Positions 7,685 through 16,904 are shown, counted from the first letter of the stretch. The stretch: 64,000 bases of DNA from CALDTK01 sp965215115 (GCA_965215115.1 OZ244050.1:5022001-5086000), one strand, 5' to 3'. Numbers and translations: made by a program. Notes: generated by a model from the sequence alone, not told the origin.

Positions 7685-10000
7685 CTACACCGCCGCCCCG
7701 GCCGCTACCTCGCTCCGGATCTTGTTCAACGCCGAGCCCGCCGTCACCCAGTCGATCTGTGCTTGATTATAGGTGTGGTTGAGCTTGATCGTGTCGTGCG
7801 TACCGTCGAGATGGTCGAGGCGCATGTGGACCTGCTTACCGGGGGCGAACTTGTCGAAGTCCAGAATCGTGATCTTGTCGTCCTGCCGCACCTTGTCGTA
7901 GTCGCCCAGGTCCGAGAACGTGAGCGCGAGCATGCCCTGTTTCTTGAGGTTGGTCTCGTGGATGCGCGCGAAACTCTTCACCACCACGGCCTTCACGCCC
8001 AGGAAGCGCGGCTCCATGGCGGCGTGCTCGCGGCTCGAGCCCTCGCCGTAGTTCTCCTCCCCGAACACCACCGTCCCGATGCCGGCCTTGCGGTAGGCGA
8101 TCGCGCTGTCGGGTACGGGCATGAACACCGGGGCCGCCCCGGTCACGCTACCGACGTTGAGCCGCTCGTGGGCGTAGTTGGCCACCTTGTTGGTCTCGCC
8201 GTTGTAGTAGTTGATCGCGCCGATGAGGCAGTTCTGCGAGATGTTCTCGAGGTGCCCGCGGTACGTGAGCCACGGGCCCGCCATCGAGATGTGGTCGGTG
8301 GTGCACTTGCCCTTCGCCTTGATGAGCACGCGCATGTCCGTCACCTCGTCCTGGGTGATCGGGCGGAAGGGCTCCAGGAGCTGGATGCGGTCGGACTCCG
8401 GGTCGACGATCACCTGGATGCCCGATCCGTCGGCGGCCGGGGCCTGGAAGCCGGCGTCCTCGACGTCGAACCCGCGCGGCGGCAGCTCCACGCCCGTCGG
8501 CGGGTCGAGCATCACCTGCTCGCCGGCCTCGTTGGTGAGGGAGTCTTTGAGTGGATTGAAGTTTAGCGTACCGGCGATCGAAAGCGCCGTGACAATCTCC
8601 GGACTCGCCACGAAGCCGTGCGTGTTCGGGTTGCCGTCGTTGCGCTTCGAGAAGTTGCGGTTGAAGCTCGTGAGGATCGAGTTCTTGCGCTTCGGGTCGT
8701 CGGTATGGCGGGCCCACTGCCCGATGCAGGGCCCGCAGGCGTTCGCCAAAACGACCCCGCCCATCTTCTCGAAGTCGGCCAGTTGGCCGTCGCGCTCGAC
8801 GGTGAAGCGGATCAGCTCGGAGCCCGGCGTGACGGTGAACTCGGACTTGACCTTCAGGTTTTTGGCGACAGCCTGCTTGGCCAGCGAAGCGGCGCGGTCG
8901 AGGTCCTCGTAGCTGGAGTTGGTACACGAGCCGATGAGGCCCACTTCCAACTTCGCCGGGTAGTTGTTGTCGGCCACGGCCTTCGCGAACTCCGAGATCG
9001 GCCAGGCGAGGTCGGGCGTGTACGGTCCGTTGACGTGGGGCTCGAGGGTGCTGAGGTCGATCTCGATCACCTGGTCGAAAAATTTCTCCGGATTGGCGTA
9101 CACCTCGTCGTCACCGGTGAGGTGCTCGGCGACCGCGTCGGCCAACTCGGCCACGTCGGCGCGGTCGGTGGCCTTGAGGTAGCGGCTCATGGCCTCGTCG
9201 TAGCCGAAGGTCGAGGTCGTGGCCCCGATCTCGGCGCCCATGTTGCAGATCGTGCCCTTGCCCGTGCACGAGAGGCTGCGCGCGCCCTCGCCGAAGTACT
9301 CGACGATGGCCCCGGTGCCGCCCTTGACCGTGAGGATGCCGGCCACCTTGAGGATGACATCCTTGGAGGAGGTCCAGCCGCCGAGCTTGCCGGTGAGCTT
9401 GACGCCGATCACCTTCGGCATCTTCAGCTCCCAGGCCATGCCGGCCATGACGTCGACGGCGTCCGCGCCCCCGACCCCGATGGCGATCATGCCGAGACCG
9501 CCGGCATTCGGCGTGTGCGAGTCCGTCCCGATCATCATCCCGCCGGGGAAGGCGTAGTTCTCGAGCACGATCTGGTGGATGATCCCGGCGCCGGGCTTCC
9601 AGAAGCCGATGCCGTACTTGTCGGAAATGCTCGAGAGGAACTTGTAGACCTCGGCGTTCTCGTCGTTGGCCTGGGCTAAGTCGACGTCGGCGCCGTCCTT
9701 GGCGAGGATGAGGTGGTCGCAGTGCACCGTCGAGGGCACGGCCACCTTGTCGCGACCGGCGGTCATGAACTGCAGCAGGGCCATCTGCGCGGTGGCGTCC
9801 TGCATGGCGACGCGGTCCGGGGCGAAGAACACGTAGTCTTCGCCGCGGCCGTAGTTGCGCAGCGGCGAGTCCGGGTGGAGGTGCGCGAAGAGGATCTTCT
9901 CGGTGAGGGTGAGCGGGCGCCCGAGGGCTTTGCGGGCCTCGGCGAGGCGGGTGGGGAGCTCGGCGTATACCTGCCGAATAAGTTCGATGTCGAACGCCAT
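7685..10000 (-). CDS. acn: Aconitate hydratase
   Basis: A 771-residue [4Fe-4S] hydro-lyase that interconverts citrate and isocitrate in the TCA cycle. Iron-sulfur ligands are visible as GLIGSCTNSSYED and NACGPCIGQW (CxxC). GTDSHTPNAGGLGMIAIGVGGAD and the C-terminal swivel-domain loop GEGSSREHAAMEPR are diagnostic. The length fits the mitochondrial-type aconitases of Bacteroidota. I chose the ATG at 10000 (MAFDIEL) because an upstream in-frame ATG at 10042 adds only a proline/alanine-rich, non-conserved tail. Two dispersed-repeat matches occur inside: 8859-8873, and 8738-8752, which coincides with the conserved LANACGPC codons and may be chance. Confidence 0.96.
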   Translation of the reverse strand: MAFDIELIRQVYAELPTRLAEARKALGRPLTLTEKILFAHLHPDSPLRNYGRGEDYVFFAPDRVAMQDATAQMALLQFMTAGRDKVAVPSTVHCDHLILAKDGADVDLAQANDENAEVYKFLSSISDKYGIGFWKPGAGIIHQIVLENYAFPGGMMIGTDSHTPNAGGLGMIAIGVGGADAVDVMAGMAWELKMPKVIGVKLTGKLGGWTSSKDVILKVAGILTVKGGTGAIVEYFGEGARSLSCTGKGTICNMGAEIGATTSTFGYDEAMSRYLKATDRADVAELADAVAEHLTGDDEVYANPEKFFDQVIEIDLSTLEPHVNGPYTPDLAWPISEFAKAVADNNYPAKLEVGLIGSCTNSSYEDLDRAASLAKQAVAKNLKVKSEFTVTPGSELIRFTVERDGQLADFEKMGGVVLANACGPCIGQWARHTDDPKRKNSILTSFNRNFSKRNDGNPNTHGFVASPEIVTALSIAGTLNFNPLKDSLTNEAGEQVMLDPPTGVELPPRGFDVEDAGFQAPAADGSGIQVIVDPESDRIQLLEPFRPITQDEVTDMRVLIKAKGKCTTDHISMAGPWLTYRGHLENISQNCLIGAINYYNGETNKVANYAHERLNVGSVTGAAPVFMPVPDSAIAYRKAGIGTVVFGEENYGEGSSREHAAMEPRFLGVKAVVVKSFARIHETNLKKQGMLALTFSDLGDYDKVRQDDKITILDFDKFAPGKQVHMRLDHLDGTHDTIKLNHTYNQAQIDWVTAGSALNKIRSEVAAGAAV

Positions 10001-10086
10001 AGACGCGGGAATTTTCGGTGGCGCGGCTGGGCTGATCCCCACCGGGCGGTACCGTCGGCGAAACTACGCCTTCGCGGGCACATGGG

Positions 10087-10117
10087 TTGAGTCGCCGGCC
10101 CGGGTGTGGCTAACTTG
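10087..10117 (+). promoter_or_regulatory. Candidate Bacteroidota-type promoter for the flavoprotein gene
   Basis: GTTG at 10086-10089 and TAACTTG at 10111-10117 are separated by 21 bp, close to the Bacteroidota -33 (TTTG) and -7 (TAnnTTTG) pattern. The -7-like element ends 7 bp before the start codon at 10125, implying a very short or nearly absent leader, which weakens the call. The gap is a divergent promoter region shared with acn. Confidence 0.4.
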
Positions 10118-10124
10118 TGGCCGA

Positions 10125-11261
10125 ATGTACGATGTCGTGATTGCGGGCGCGGGCCCGGCCGGTGCCGCCTGCGCCCTCGCCCTCTCCCGGGAGTCGGGCC
10201 TGCGCGTCGCCCTGCTCGACAAGGCCGGTTCCTTCCCCCGCGACAAGGTCTGCGGTGACGCCGTCCCCGGGGCCGCCGTGCGCGAGGTGGCGCGCCTCGG
10301 CGAGCGCCTCGGGCTCGACCTCGCGCCACCGGAGCTCCGGGCCGAGATCCGCCACGCCCGGTTCTTCGGCAACGACCCACGACCCCTCGAGCTCACGTGG
10401 TTCGTGCCGGCCTACAATGCGACGCGCGAGCGCTTCGACGACTACCTCTACCGGGCCGTCGAGCGACACACGGCCACCGAGACCTACCTCGGGGCGGCGG
10501 TCCAGGGGGTGGTTGGGATTCCGGGCGGCCTCAGGGTCGAGACTGAGTCCGGTGGCCTGGACACTCGACTACTCATCGGCTGCGACGGGGCCCACTCCGC
10601 GGTGGGGCGCGCGCTCACCGAGACGCGCCTCGATCGTCACCACCACCTCGCGGCCGTGCGCGCTTACTACCGCGGCGTCACCGGGGCTGCGTCCGCGACC
10701 AACGACATCTACTTCCTGCGGCGGTGGCAGCCGGGCTACCTGTGGGTCTTCCCGGTGGGCGACGGGCTGTACAACGTCGGATTCGGCATGTCGTCGGCCG
10801 CGATCGCGGCGCGCAGGATCAACCTCGGGGCCGCGCTCGCGGAGGCGCTCGCGGAGCACCCGGCCCTGCGGGCGCGCTTCGCCGGGGCCGAGCAGGTCGG
10901 TCGCACGGTGGGATTCGGCCTGCCGATCGGCTCTCGGGCGGTGCCGTGCCACGGGGATCGCTTCATGCTCTGCGGGGATGCGGCGGCGCTGATCGATCCG
11001 ATCGGCGGGCACGGCATCGATACGGCCATCCGCAGCGGGATTCTCGCGGCGGAGACGGCGGTGGAGGGCTTGCGCCAAAACCGACTAGACGCGGGCGACC
11101 TCGCGCCCTACGCCGCGGCCCTCGAGCGGGAGATGCGCCCGAAGCTGCGACGCAACGGTTGGGTGATGCGACTGGGGGGCACTGCTCCGTGGCTGTTCGA
11201 CGTCGGCGTTCGCATCGCGCGCGTGCCGGCGCTGAAGCGCATGGCGCAGGGGTGGCTGTGA
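10125..11261 (+). CDS. Geranylgeranyl reductase family FAD-dependent oxidoreductase
   Basis: A 378-residue flavoprotein. MYDVVIAGAGPAGAACALAL is the dinucleotide-binding fold at the N-terminus, CGDAV near residue 43 is the family signature after the first strand, and LCGDAAALIDPIGGHGIDTAI near residue 285 is the second FAD-binding motif. Members reduce isoprenoid double bonds in lipids or quinones, or act as halogenase/hydroxylase-like enzymes. The substrate is unknown here. A bacteroidete GGGP synthase elsewhere in the window makes an isoprenoid-lipid role possible, but that is inference. The start follows the conserved MYDVV. A GCAA-loop hairpin repeat (11067-11081) encodes GLRQN near the C-terminus. 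Confidence 0.82.
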   Translation: MYDVVIAGAGPAGAACALALSRESGLRVALLDKAGSFPRDKVCGDAVPGAAVREVARLGERLGLDLAPPELRAEIRHARFFGNDPRPLELTWFVPAYNATRERFDDYLYRAVERHTATETYLGAAVQGVVGIPGGLRVETESGGLDTRLLIGCDGAHSAVGRALTETRLDRHHHLAAVRAYYRGVTGAASATNDIYFLRRWQPGYLWVFPVGDGLYNVGFGMSSAAIAARRINLGAALAEALAEHPALRARFAGAEQVGRTVGFGLPIGSRAVPCHGDRFMLCGDAAALIDPIGGHGIDTAIRSGILAAETAVEGLRQNRLDAGDLAPYAAALEREMRPKLRRNGWVMRLGGTAPWLFDVGVRIARVPALKRMAQGWL

Positions 11262-11308
11262 CCACCGGGCCCGGGCAAACTATGCTCAGAAATTTTTCGG
11301 TGCAACCC

Positions 11309-11337
11309 ACTATAACTAAAACTATAGTCGTAGTTTT
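11309..11337. promoter_or_regulatory. Candidate BlaI/MecI-type operator
   Basis: Immediately upstream of the repressor start (11344) lie overlapping dyads: ACTATA (11309-11314) with TATAGT (11323-11328), the perfect palindrome ACTATAGT (11321-11328), and AAAACTA (11318-11324) with TAGTTTT (11331-11337). BlaI/MecI repressors bind TACTA/TAGTA-like dyads and normally repress their own operon, so this AT-rich patch in GC-rich DNA is the natural autoregulatory site. Binding has not been shown. Confidence 0.6.
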
Positions 11338-11343
11338 GCCGGC

Positions 11344-11748
11344 ATGAAGCGACTTACGCGCGGCGAGGAGCAAGTGATGCAGGCCGTCTGGGAGATCGGC
11401 CGCGGGTCGGCCGGAGACGTGCGGGAGGTTTTGGCGAAAGCCGGCAACGAAGCCAAGCCGACCACCGTGAGCACCGTCCTGCGGATCCTCGTCGACAAGG
11501 GCTTCCTCACCTACGAGGCCTTCGGGCGGACCTACATCTACGAGGCGGCTGTCGCCAAAACCGACTACTCCGCCTCGCGCCTGACGAGCTTCATCGAGCG
11601 CTTCTTCGGCGGGAGCCCGGCGCAACTCGTGAGCTTCCTGGCGCAGCGCGAGGACCTGACGCTGGCGCAGATCGAGGGGCTGCTGGACGGGGCGAACGAT
11701 GGAAAGTCGGCCGCCGAGGACGACTCCGCAAACACGAGCGAGCCATGA
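11344..11748 (+). CDS. BlaI/MecI/CopY-family transcriptional repressor
   Basis: A 134-residue winged-helix repressor. LTRGEEQVMQAVWEIGRGSAGDVREVL and KPTTVSTVLRILVDKGFLTYEAFGRTYIYEA are the characteristic DNA-binding half. The C-terminal helices (TSFIERFFGGSPAQLVSFLAQREDLTLAQIEGL) form the dimerisation region that is cleaved by the partner protease in the beta-lactam systems. Its TGA overlaps the ATG of the M56 peptidase gene by 4 bp (ATGA), so the two are translationally coupled. An AT-rich dyad just upstream is the likely operator. Two hairpin repeats in opposite orientation (11428-11442, 11547-11561) fall inside and encode VLAKA and VAKT. Confidence 0.93.
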   Translation: MKRLTRGEEQVMQAVWEIGRGSAGDVREVLAKAGNEAKPTTVSTVLRILVDKGFLTYEAFGRTYIYEAAVAKTDYSASRLTSFIERFFGGSPAQLVSFLAQREDLTLAQIEGLLDGANDGKSAAEDDSANTSEP

Positions 11749-13247
11749 TCCAGTACCTCACCAACGTCACCTTCATCTGGGGCATCGGCCTGCTGGTGTA
11801 CGCGGCCCTGTTGCGCCCGCTGGCGAGCCATGGGTTCAATCGGGCCTACCTGCTTTTGACGGTTGTGTTGGGCGTCGGGATAGCCGGAATGCCGTTCGGT
11901 TGGAGCTCGGGCCCAAGCGGGTTGCACGCCCTGCGCGAGAGTACGTCGGTGTGGCTCGCGACCCTGACCGTATATCCCGATGGCGGGCCAGCTGCCGCGT
12001 CCGGTGGTCCCGCGTTGCCGAGCGACTGGCTTGCGTGGGTTTACGGTGCGGGCCTCGTGTACAGCGCTGGCGTCACCGCGCTCGGGGCCTGGCGACTCGC
12101 AAAGTGTTTTGGCGAAAGCCGCCCCGAACGACTGGTCGGCGGAATGCTCATCCGTGAGCTGCCGAGCGTCGCGGGACCCTTCTCCGTCGGGAGGCACCTC
12201 TTCGTGAAGGACTGGGACGCCTACAGCGAGGCGGACGCCAGGGCCCTGATCGCGCACGAGGCGGCCCACCACCGTTTGCTGCACACGATCGACCGGATCG
12301 CGATGACGATCCTGAGGACGGTCTTTTGGTTCCACCCGCTCGTCTACATCCTAGACCGCGAACTGCGCCTCGTGCACGAGTACCACGCCGACGCCGAGGC
12401 CCTCGCGTCTACTGAACTGAACAGCTACCGCCGGCTGCTGCTGGCCCACCAACTCCACACCCGGCAGCCGCTGTTGGCCGCCGCCTTCGCGCAATCGCCT
12501 TTACAAAATCGCTTCGACATGATGACCAAGACCTTTCACAACGAGCAGAGCTGGCGCGTGGCGCTGGCCACCGTCGCTATTCTGTTAACCGCCATGGCGT
12601 GTACGAAGGAGAGCGTCGAGGAGCAGGACCTCGTCGAGCTCCGCGCCGCGCAGTCGGAAGGCGTAAGTGCCGATGAAGGCATGGGCCTTTACGCGGCCGG
12701 CGTCGAGAGTGGCGAATACCAACTCGCCGTCGACACGATCATGGTCTTCGATCCGGAGACCAAAAAGCAAACGGTCACGTCGATTTTGCACATTAAGGAT
12801 CGCGAAGGGAATATTTTGCAGAGTTTCCAGCAGACCGCAGGACCCAAGGACGGTAGCCACGGGGGCACACAAACCTTTCACGCTGAGCGCGTCCGCGGCC
12901 AGCAGGTCTACAAAGTCGTAGAAGTCATGCCGCACTTCCCGGACCCCACCTGCGTGAGCACCGACCGTGCGTGCTACGAAAAGGCCCTCCTCCAAAACAT
13001 CTACGCCAACGTCCGTTACCCGAAGGCCGACAGGGACGCCGGGGTCGAGGGCAAGGCCATCGTGCAGTTCGTCGTCGGGACCGACGGCGAGATCCTCGAA
13101 CCAGAGATCGTGCGCTCGCCGAGCCCGTCGATCTCGGAGGAGGTTTTGCGGGTCGTACGCCAGATGCCCGCCTGGGTGCCGGGCAAGCACGGCGGCCGCG
13201 ACGTGCAGGTCAGCTTCGTACTTCCCGTACAGTTCGCGCTCGAGTAA
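11745..13247 (+). CDS. M56 (BlaR1-type) membrane metallopeptidase fused to a TonB C-terminal domain
   Basis: A 500-residue protein. N-terminal membrane segments (TFIWGIGLLVYAALL, AYLLLTVVLGVGIAGM) precede the zinc site LIAHEAAHHRLLH (HExxH) near residue 172, and the Glu of VHEYHADAEA supplies the third ligand. A further membrane segment (WRVALATVAILLTAMAC) leads to an extracytoplasmic region, and the last 90 residues form a TonB_C domain (YPKADRDAGVEGKAIVQFVV). In BlaR1/MecR1 the peptidase relays a signal that removes the cognate repressor. Here the sensor is a TonB-like domain instead of a penicillin-binding domain, a known Bacteroidota arrangement. A hairpin repeat (12107-12121) encodes CFGESRP between the membrane segments and the zinc site. 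Confidence 0.9.
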   Translation: MIQYLTNVTFIWGIGLLVYAALLRPLASHGFNRAYLLLTVVLGVGIAGMPFGWSSGPSGLHALRESTSVWLATLTVYPDGGPAAASGGPALPSDWLAWVYGAGLVYSAGVTALGAWRLAKCFGESRPERLVGGMLIRELPSVAGPFSVGRHLFVKDWDAYSEADARALIAHEAAHHRLLHTIDRIAMTILRTVFWFHPLVYILDRELRLVHEYHADAEALASTELNSYRRLLLAHQLHTRQPLLAAAFAQSPLQNRFDMMTKTFHNEQSWRVALATVAILLTAMACTKESVEEQDLVELRAAQSEGVSADEGMGLYAAGVESGEYQLAVDTIMVFDPETKKQTVTSILHIKDREGNILQSFQQTAGPKDGSHGGTQTFHAERVRGQQVYKVVEVMPHFPDPTCVSTDRACYEKALLQNIYANVRYPKADRDAGVEGKAIVQFVVGTDGEILEPEIVRSPSPSISEEVLRVVRQMPAWVPGKHGGRDVQVSFVLPVQFALE

Positions 13248-13423
13248 ACCCTGCCGCGTACGGGCGAGCCACCCCAGCCCGCGGCCGCGCTACCGCTACC
13301 GCCATTGTGGCAATTGGTCGTGAATGCGCCCGTGGCGCAGGCAATCCCTGGGGACTTATCGCAGTTTTGCAGTCCGATCTCGCGCGCCGCCCTCCGCGGC
13401 GCTCCGAGCTTCAAGTCGACCGC

Positions 13424-14290
13424 ATGCACATTTCCTCCGTCCGCCTTTCCGTAATTTGCCTGATGCTCGGCCTGCTGGCCCCGGTCGCGACGCGCGCCCA
13501 ACTCGACGCGGGGCTCCTCGTCGGGGTCTCCACCTACGAAGGCGAGCTCACGCCCAACAAGCGCACCAGGCAGATCGCGCGATCCGGTCCGAGCGCGGGC
13601 GTCTTCGGTCGCTACCAATTCGCCCCCTGGGCAGCCGTGCGGGCGCAGTACCAGTACCTACAGATCGAAGGCTCGGACGCGGACCGTGAGTCGTCCCGGT
13701 CGCGCAACCTGAGTTTCTTCAGCGACCTCCACGAGGTCGGCGTCATGGTCGAGTTCTACCCGATGTCCACCGAGCGCGTGGTGGCGCCCTACGTGATGTT
13801 CGGCGTCGTGGCCACGGCGCACAACCCGAAGACGCAGTCGCTCACGGGCGTCGTCGAGCTCCGCGGCCTCGGCACCGAGGGGCAGGGCATCGACGGCTTC
13901 GGCGAGAAGTACGGGCGCTGGATCGGGGCCGTGCCCATCGGCGCGGGCCTTCGCTTCAACCTCACCGACCGCCTCATCCTCGGCGTCGAGGCCGTGGGCC
14001 GGTTTACGTCCACCGACCACCTCGACGACGTGAGTCGCCTGCGCTACGTCGCCGACGAGGTCCTGACCGAGAACGGCGAGACGGCCGTACAACTCGCCTA
14101 CCGCACGGACGAGTTCACGACGGCCCCCGGGGAACAGTTCCCGACCGCCACCACGATTCGCGGCAATCCCGAGACCGACGACACCTACTTGTCCGGCCAG
14201 GCCACGATCAGCTACCGCTTCGGGGAGGTACACCCGCGCAAACGCAGCGCCCGCCCGCGCAACCGTAAGATGGCCTGCCCGACGTTCTAG
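13424..14290 (+). CDS. DUF6089-like outer-membrane beta-barrel protein
   Basis: A 288-residue exported protein. The N-terminus MHISSVRLSVICLMLGLLAPVATRA is a signal peptide, followed by QLDAGLLVGVSTYEGELTPNK, which resembles the start of DUF6089 barrels (GxxxGxSxYxGDL). Alternating hydrophobic strands follow, for example AAVRAQYQYLQI, HEVGVMVEFYPM and PIGAGLRFNLTDRLILGVEAVG, and the protein ends in a basic tail with ATISYRFGE as a likely last strand. It is probably an outer-membrane protein of unknown function. The ATG at 13424 is the first codon giving a signal peptide. It ends directly against the stop of the convergent kinase gene, with no spacer for a terminator. Confidence 0.75.
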   Translation: MHISSVRLSVICLMLGLLAPVATRAQLDAGLLVGVSTYEGELTPNKRTRQIARSGPSAGVFGRYQFAPWAAVRAQYQYLQIEGSDADRESSRSRNLSFFSDLHEVGVMVEFYPMSTERVVAPYVMFGVVATAHNPKTQSLTGVVELRGLGTEGQGIDGFGEKYGRWIGAVPIGAGLRFNLTDRLILGVEAVGRFTSTDHLDDVSRLRYVADEVLTENGETAVQLAYRTDEFTTAPGEQFPTATTIRGNPETDDTYLSGQATISYRFGEVHPRKRSARPRNRKMACPTF

Positions 14291-15490
14291 CTAACGTGGG
14301 AGCGTCACGCAGAACTCCGCCCCGCCCCCGGGTCCATTCGACACGCTGAGCTGCCCGCCCAGGCCCCGCAGGAGTTTGACGCAAATGGCCAGGCCCAGCC
14401 CGCGGCCATCTTCCTCGGTGGCGTTGGCGCCGCGGCCGAAGATCTGGAAGATGCGTTTGCGGTCGTGCTCCGGGATGCCGGGGCCGTTGTCCACCACACA
14501 GATTCGGAGCTTGCGGGGGTGGGCTTTCGCCAAAACCCGAATCACGGGCTCCGGCTTATCGTTGTACTTGATGGCGTTGGCGATGAGGTTGGCGAGCACG
14601 TGCCGCATCGGCGCGGCCGGCACCATGACCCCGGCGCACTCGTCGACCTCGAATTCGACCTTGGCGCCCGCCGGGACGATGACCAAGGTCGGCAAGGACG
14701 CAATGACGCGGTCGAGGCGGACCGGCTCACGGTCCGCGGCCTGCAGGGTGCCGTCGTGCAGGTACTTATCGATGTCCTCCAAGACCCGCGCCGCGCGACG
14801 GCCCGCGAGGCGGCACTGCTCCAGCATGTCGCGCGCCCCGGCGGGGAGGTCGGCGAAGTCCTCGAGGATCAGCTCCGCGAAGGCCGACTGCTGCCGGATG
14901 GGCGCCTTGAGGTCGTGCCCGACGATGTACCCGAACTGGTCCAGGTCCTCGTTGATGGTCCGCAGCTCCTCGGTCGTCGCCTCGAGCTCCTCGACGCGCT
15001 TGCGGAGCTCGAGCTGCGAGACGACCTGGCGGCTCAGCGACCGCAGGGCCGCGAGCTGGGCCTCGTCGAAAGAGCGCGCCGCGACGTCGAACACGCAAAT
15101 CGACCCGAGCGGTACGCCCTCCGGCGACACCACCGCCGTCCCGGCGTAGGCGCGCAACTGCGGCCCGGCCACCACGTGTGGCGCCTGCGCGAAGCGGACG
15201 TCCAGCGTGGCGTCCTCGACGACGAAAGGGGTCTGCGGATCGGCGGCGACGTAGGTGCAGAAGCTGAACTCCATCGGGGCCTCGCGGATGTCCGCCCCGA
15301 CGGCCGACTTAAACCACTGACGCTCGCCGTCGAAGAAGGTGATGGCCGCGATGGGGACCTTGCAGATGTACGCAGCCAGGGCCGCGAGATCATCGTACGC
15401 CTCCTCGCGTTCGGTGTCGAGAATCCCGTATTGCTGTAGCTGCCGGTGGCGCGCGGCCTCGGTGGGGGAACTCGGGAGGTGGATACTCAT
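14291..15490 (-). CDS. GAF-domain sensor histidine kinase (cytoplasmic)
   Basis: A 399-residue soluble kinase. Residues about 10-165 form a GAF domain (RQLQQYGILDTEREEAYDDL, then FFDGERQWFKSAVG, FSFCTYV and VVEDATLDVRF), the version common in cyanobacterial and bacteroidete light/redox or ligand sensors. A coiled linker (LRKRVEELEATTEELRTINEDL) leads to the H-box YIVGHDLKAPIRQQ, then ATP-binding motifs (HVLANLIANAIKYN, VDNGPGIPEHDRKRIFQIFGRG, GRGLGLAICVKL). There are no membrane segments. No partner regulator is adjacent. A type-form hairpin repeat (14522-14536) encodes VLAKAHP between the N and G1 boxes, a loop position tolerant of insertion. Confidence 0.9.
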   Translation of the reverse strand: MSIHLPSSPTEAARHRQLQQYGILDTEREEAYDDLAALAAYICKVPIAAITFFDGERQWFKSAVGADIREAPMEFSFCTYVAADPQTPFVVEDATLDVRFAQAPHVVAGPQLRAYAGTAVVSPEGVPLGSICVFDVAARSFDEAQLAALRSLSRQVVSQLELRKRVEELEATTEELRTINEDLDQFGYIVGHDLKAPIRQQSAFAELILEDFADLPAGARDMLEQCRLAGRRAARVLEDIDKYLHDGTLQAADREPVRLDRVIASLPTLVIVPAGAKVEFEVDECAGVMVPAAPMRHVLANLIANAIKYNDKPEPVIRVLAKAHPRKLRICVVDNGPGIPEHDRKRIFQIFGRGANATEEDGRGLGLAICVKLLRGLGGQLSVSNGPGGGAEFCVTLPR

Positions 15491-15592
15491 ATAGCGATAG
15501 CGTGCCGGGGGGCGGCGAAGATCGGTTGTGCTTAGCTTGCGCAGCCATCTTTAGCGCCCTGCCCCCGGCCACCCACGGACACCCTCGACGAT

Positions 15593-16756
15593 ATGCGTAA
15601 CAGCGTCTCTATCCCTCCACACGGCGTGCCAAAGGGCATCGCGTGGGCTACGTTCGTACTTACGCTGTTGAGCGTAGCCGCCTGCATCGGCAAGGGCGCC
15701 CCCGAGATGCTCTCCTACCCCGCCGGCCACGAGGCGTATCGCTACGTCGGTCGAACGGGTATCGATTCCAGCGGCGCCTACGATTTGATGGGTTCTGCGG
15801 CGTACGTCGAGTTCGAGTACACCGGAGACAGCGTGTCGCTCGAGGTCGCCACCGCCGGCGGGCCCAACGGCTACTCGTTCGCGACGGTCGAGGTGGACGG
15901 CGAGTACCTGGGTCGCTTCAAGATTCCTACGGACACCGTCACGTCCCTGGGCTTCGCGACGGGCTCGTCCACGCCGGGGCCACACCGCCTACGCCTCTCG
16001 CAGGCCTCCGAGCCTTGGGTGGGGCATCTGCTTTTCTATGCGGCTGCCGCCAAAACCATCACGCGCGCACCCGACCGCGAGGCGACGGTAACCTTTTTCG
16101 GGGACTCGATCAGCGCCGGGGCAGGGAGCGACACGACGGGCGTCGGTTGCGACGAAGCGCACTACGGCGATCAGGCGAACGCCTTCCTGGCCTTCCCGGC
16201 ACGGGCGGGGCGCCTGCTAAACGTGGACTACGTGGTCCACGCGCAGAGCGGTCGCGGGCTCTACGTCAACTGGAACGCCGAGGACCCGCCCCTGCCGGCC
16301 CTGCTCGACCACCTGTCGATGGACACGACCGACACACGCACCTACGATCTAACGGCCGAAGACCCTATTGCCGCCGTGGTCTGCCTCGGGACCAACGACA
16401 TGAACGGCGGGGAGGCCCGCGCGGACACGCCCTTCGACAGTACCCACTTCGAGCAGGTGTACGTCGGTTTCGTAGACCGGCTCGTGGCCGCCTATCCGCG
16501 GGCCGCGATCGTCCTGGTCACCACGCCGCTGTCCGGTCCCCCGCAAGCGGCAGTGCTCGAGCGGATCCTCGCCCGGGTCAAGCAGCACGCCAACGAAGCG
16601 CATCCAAATGTGCGCGTCGGCATCGCGAACGTGACAGGCTACCCAGTAAGCGGCTGCAGCCGCGTACCTCACCCCAACATCACCGATCAGGCATTGATCG
16701 CCGAGACAGTAGCCGCGGTAGTGCGGGAGGTGACGGGCGCGAGCTTCGCGCGCTAA
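15593..16756 (+). CDS. SGNH/GDSL esterase, CE2-like, lipoprotein
   Basis: A 387-residue exported esterase. The N-terminus carries a hydrophobic segment and a lipobox-like LSVAAC (Cys31), so surface or periplasmic anchoring is likely. A beta-sandwich region (residues about 40-150) precedes the SGNH domain: block I FFGDSISAG, the block III-like LGTNDMN, and the catalytic His in VPHPNITDQ near the end. This two-domain layout fits carbohydrate esterase family 2, which removes acetyl groups from polysaccharides. Substrate is not readable. A GGCA-loop hairpin repeat (16042-16056) falls exactly in the linker between the two domains and encodes AAAKT. Confidence 0.82.
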   Translation: MRNSVSIPPHGVPKGIAWATFVLTLLSVAACIGKGAPEMLSYPAGHEAYRYVGRTGIDSSGAYDLMGSAAYVEFEYTGDSVSLEVATAGGPNGYSFATVEVDGEYLGRFKIPTDTVTSLGFATGSSTPGPHRLRLSQASEPWVGHLLFYAAAAKTITRAPDREATVTFFGDSISAGAGSDTTGVGCDEAHYGDQANAFLAFPARAGRLLNVDYVVHAQSGRGLYVNWNAEDPPLPALLDHLSMDTTDTRTYDLTAEDPIAAVVCLGTNDMNGGEARADTPFDSTHFEQVYVGFVDRLVAAYPRAAIVLVTTPLSGPPQAAVLERILARVKQHANEAHPNVRVGIANVTGYPVSGCSRVPHPNITDQALIAETVAAVVREVTGASFAR

Positions 16757-16904
16757 ATGGGCGCTGCGCTAGATGGGCGCTGCGCGAGTTGGGCCTCTCA
16801 GGACGCCCACCCCTTTGCGATCCTTGCGGTCCCTCGCGCCCTTTGCGTCCCATCACGTGAGTACAGCACGAAAGCAAAGCCCATCTAGGCCGAAGGCCGC
16901 CCAC
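16757..16904. repeat. Intergenic short GC-rich repeats related to the 21.3-kb array
   Basis: This 148-bp spacer between convergent genes contains TGGGCGCTGCG twice (at about 16758 and 16784), then GCGAGTTGGGC, and near its far side the complementary-looking AGCCCATCTAGGC and CCCACCTAGCGCG. The same words (TAGTTGGGCGCTG) build the 34-bp tandem repeat at 21337-21414. It looks like a family of intergenic GC-rich hairpin-forming repeats, possibly terminators for the two converging genes. No U-run is present. Confidence 0.5.

Noticed and set aside
8738..8752. Hairpin-repeat match in aconitase
   Set aside because: Kept in the list of 41 but treated with caution: it encodes the conserved LANACGP of the iron-sulfur site and has a non-GNRA loop, so it may be chance.
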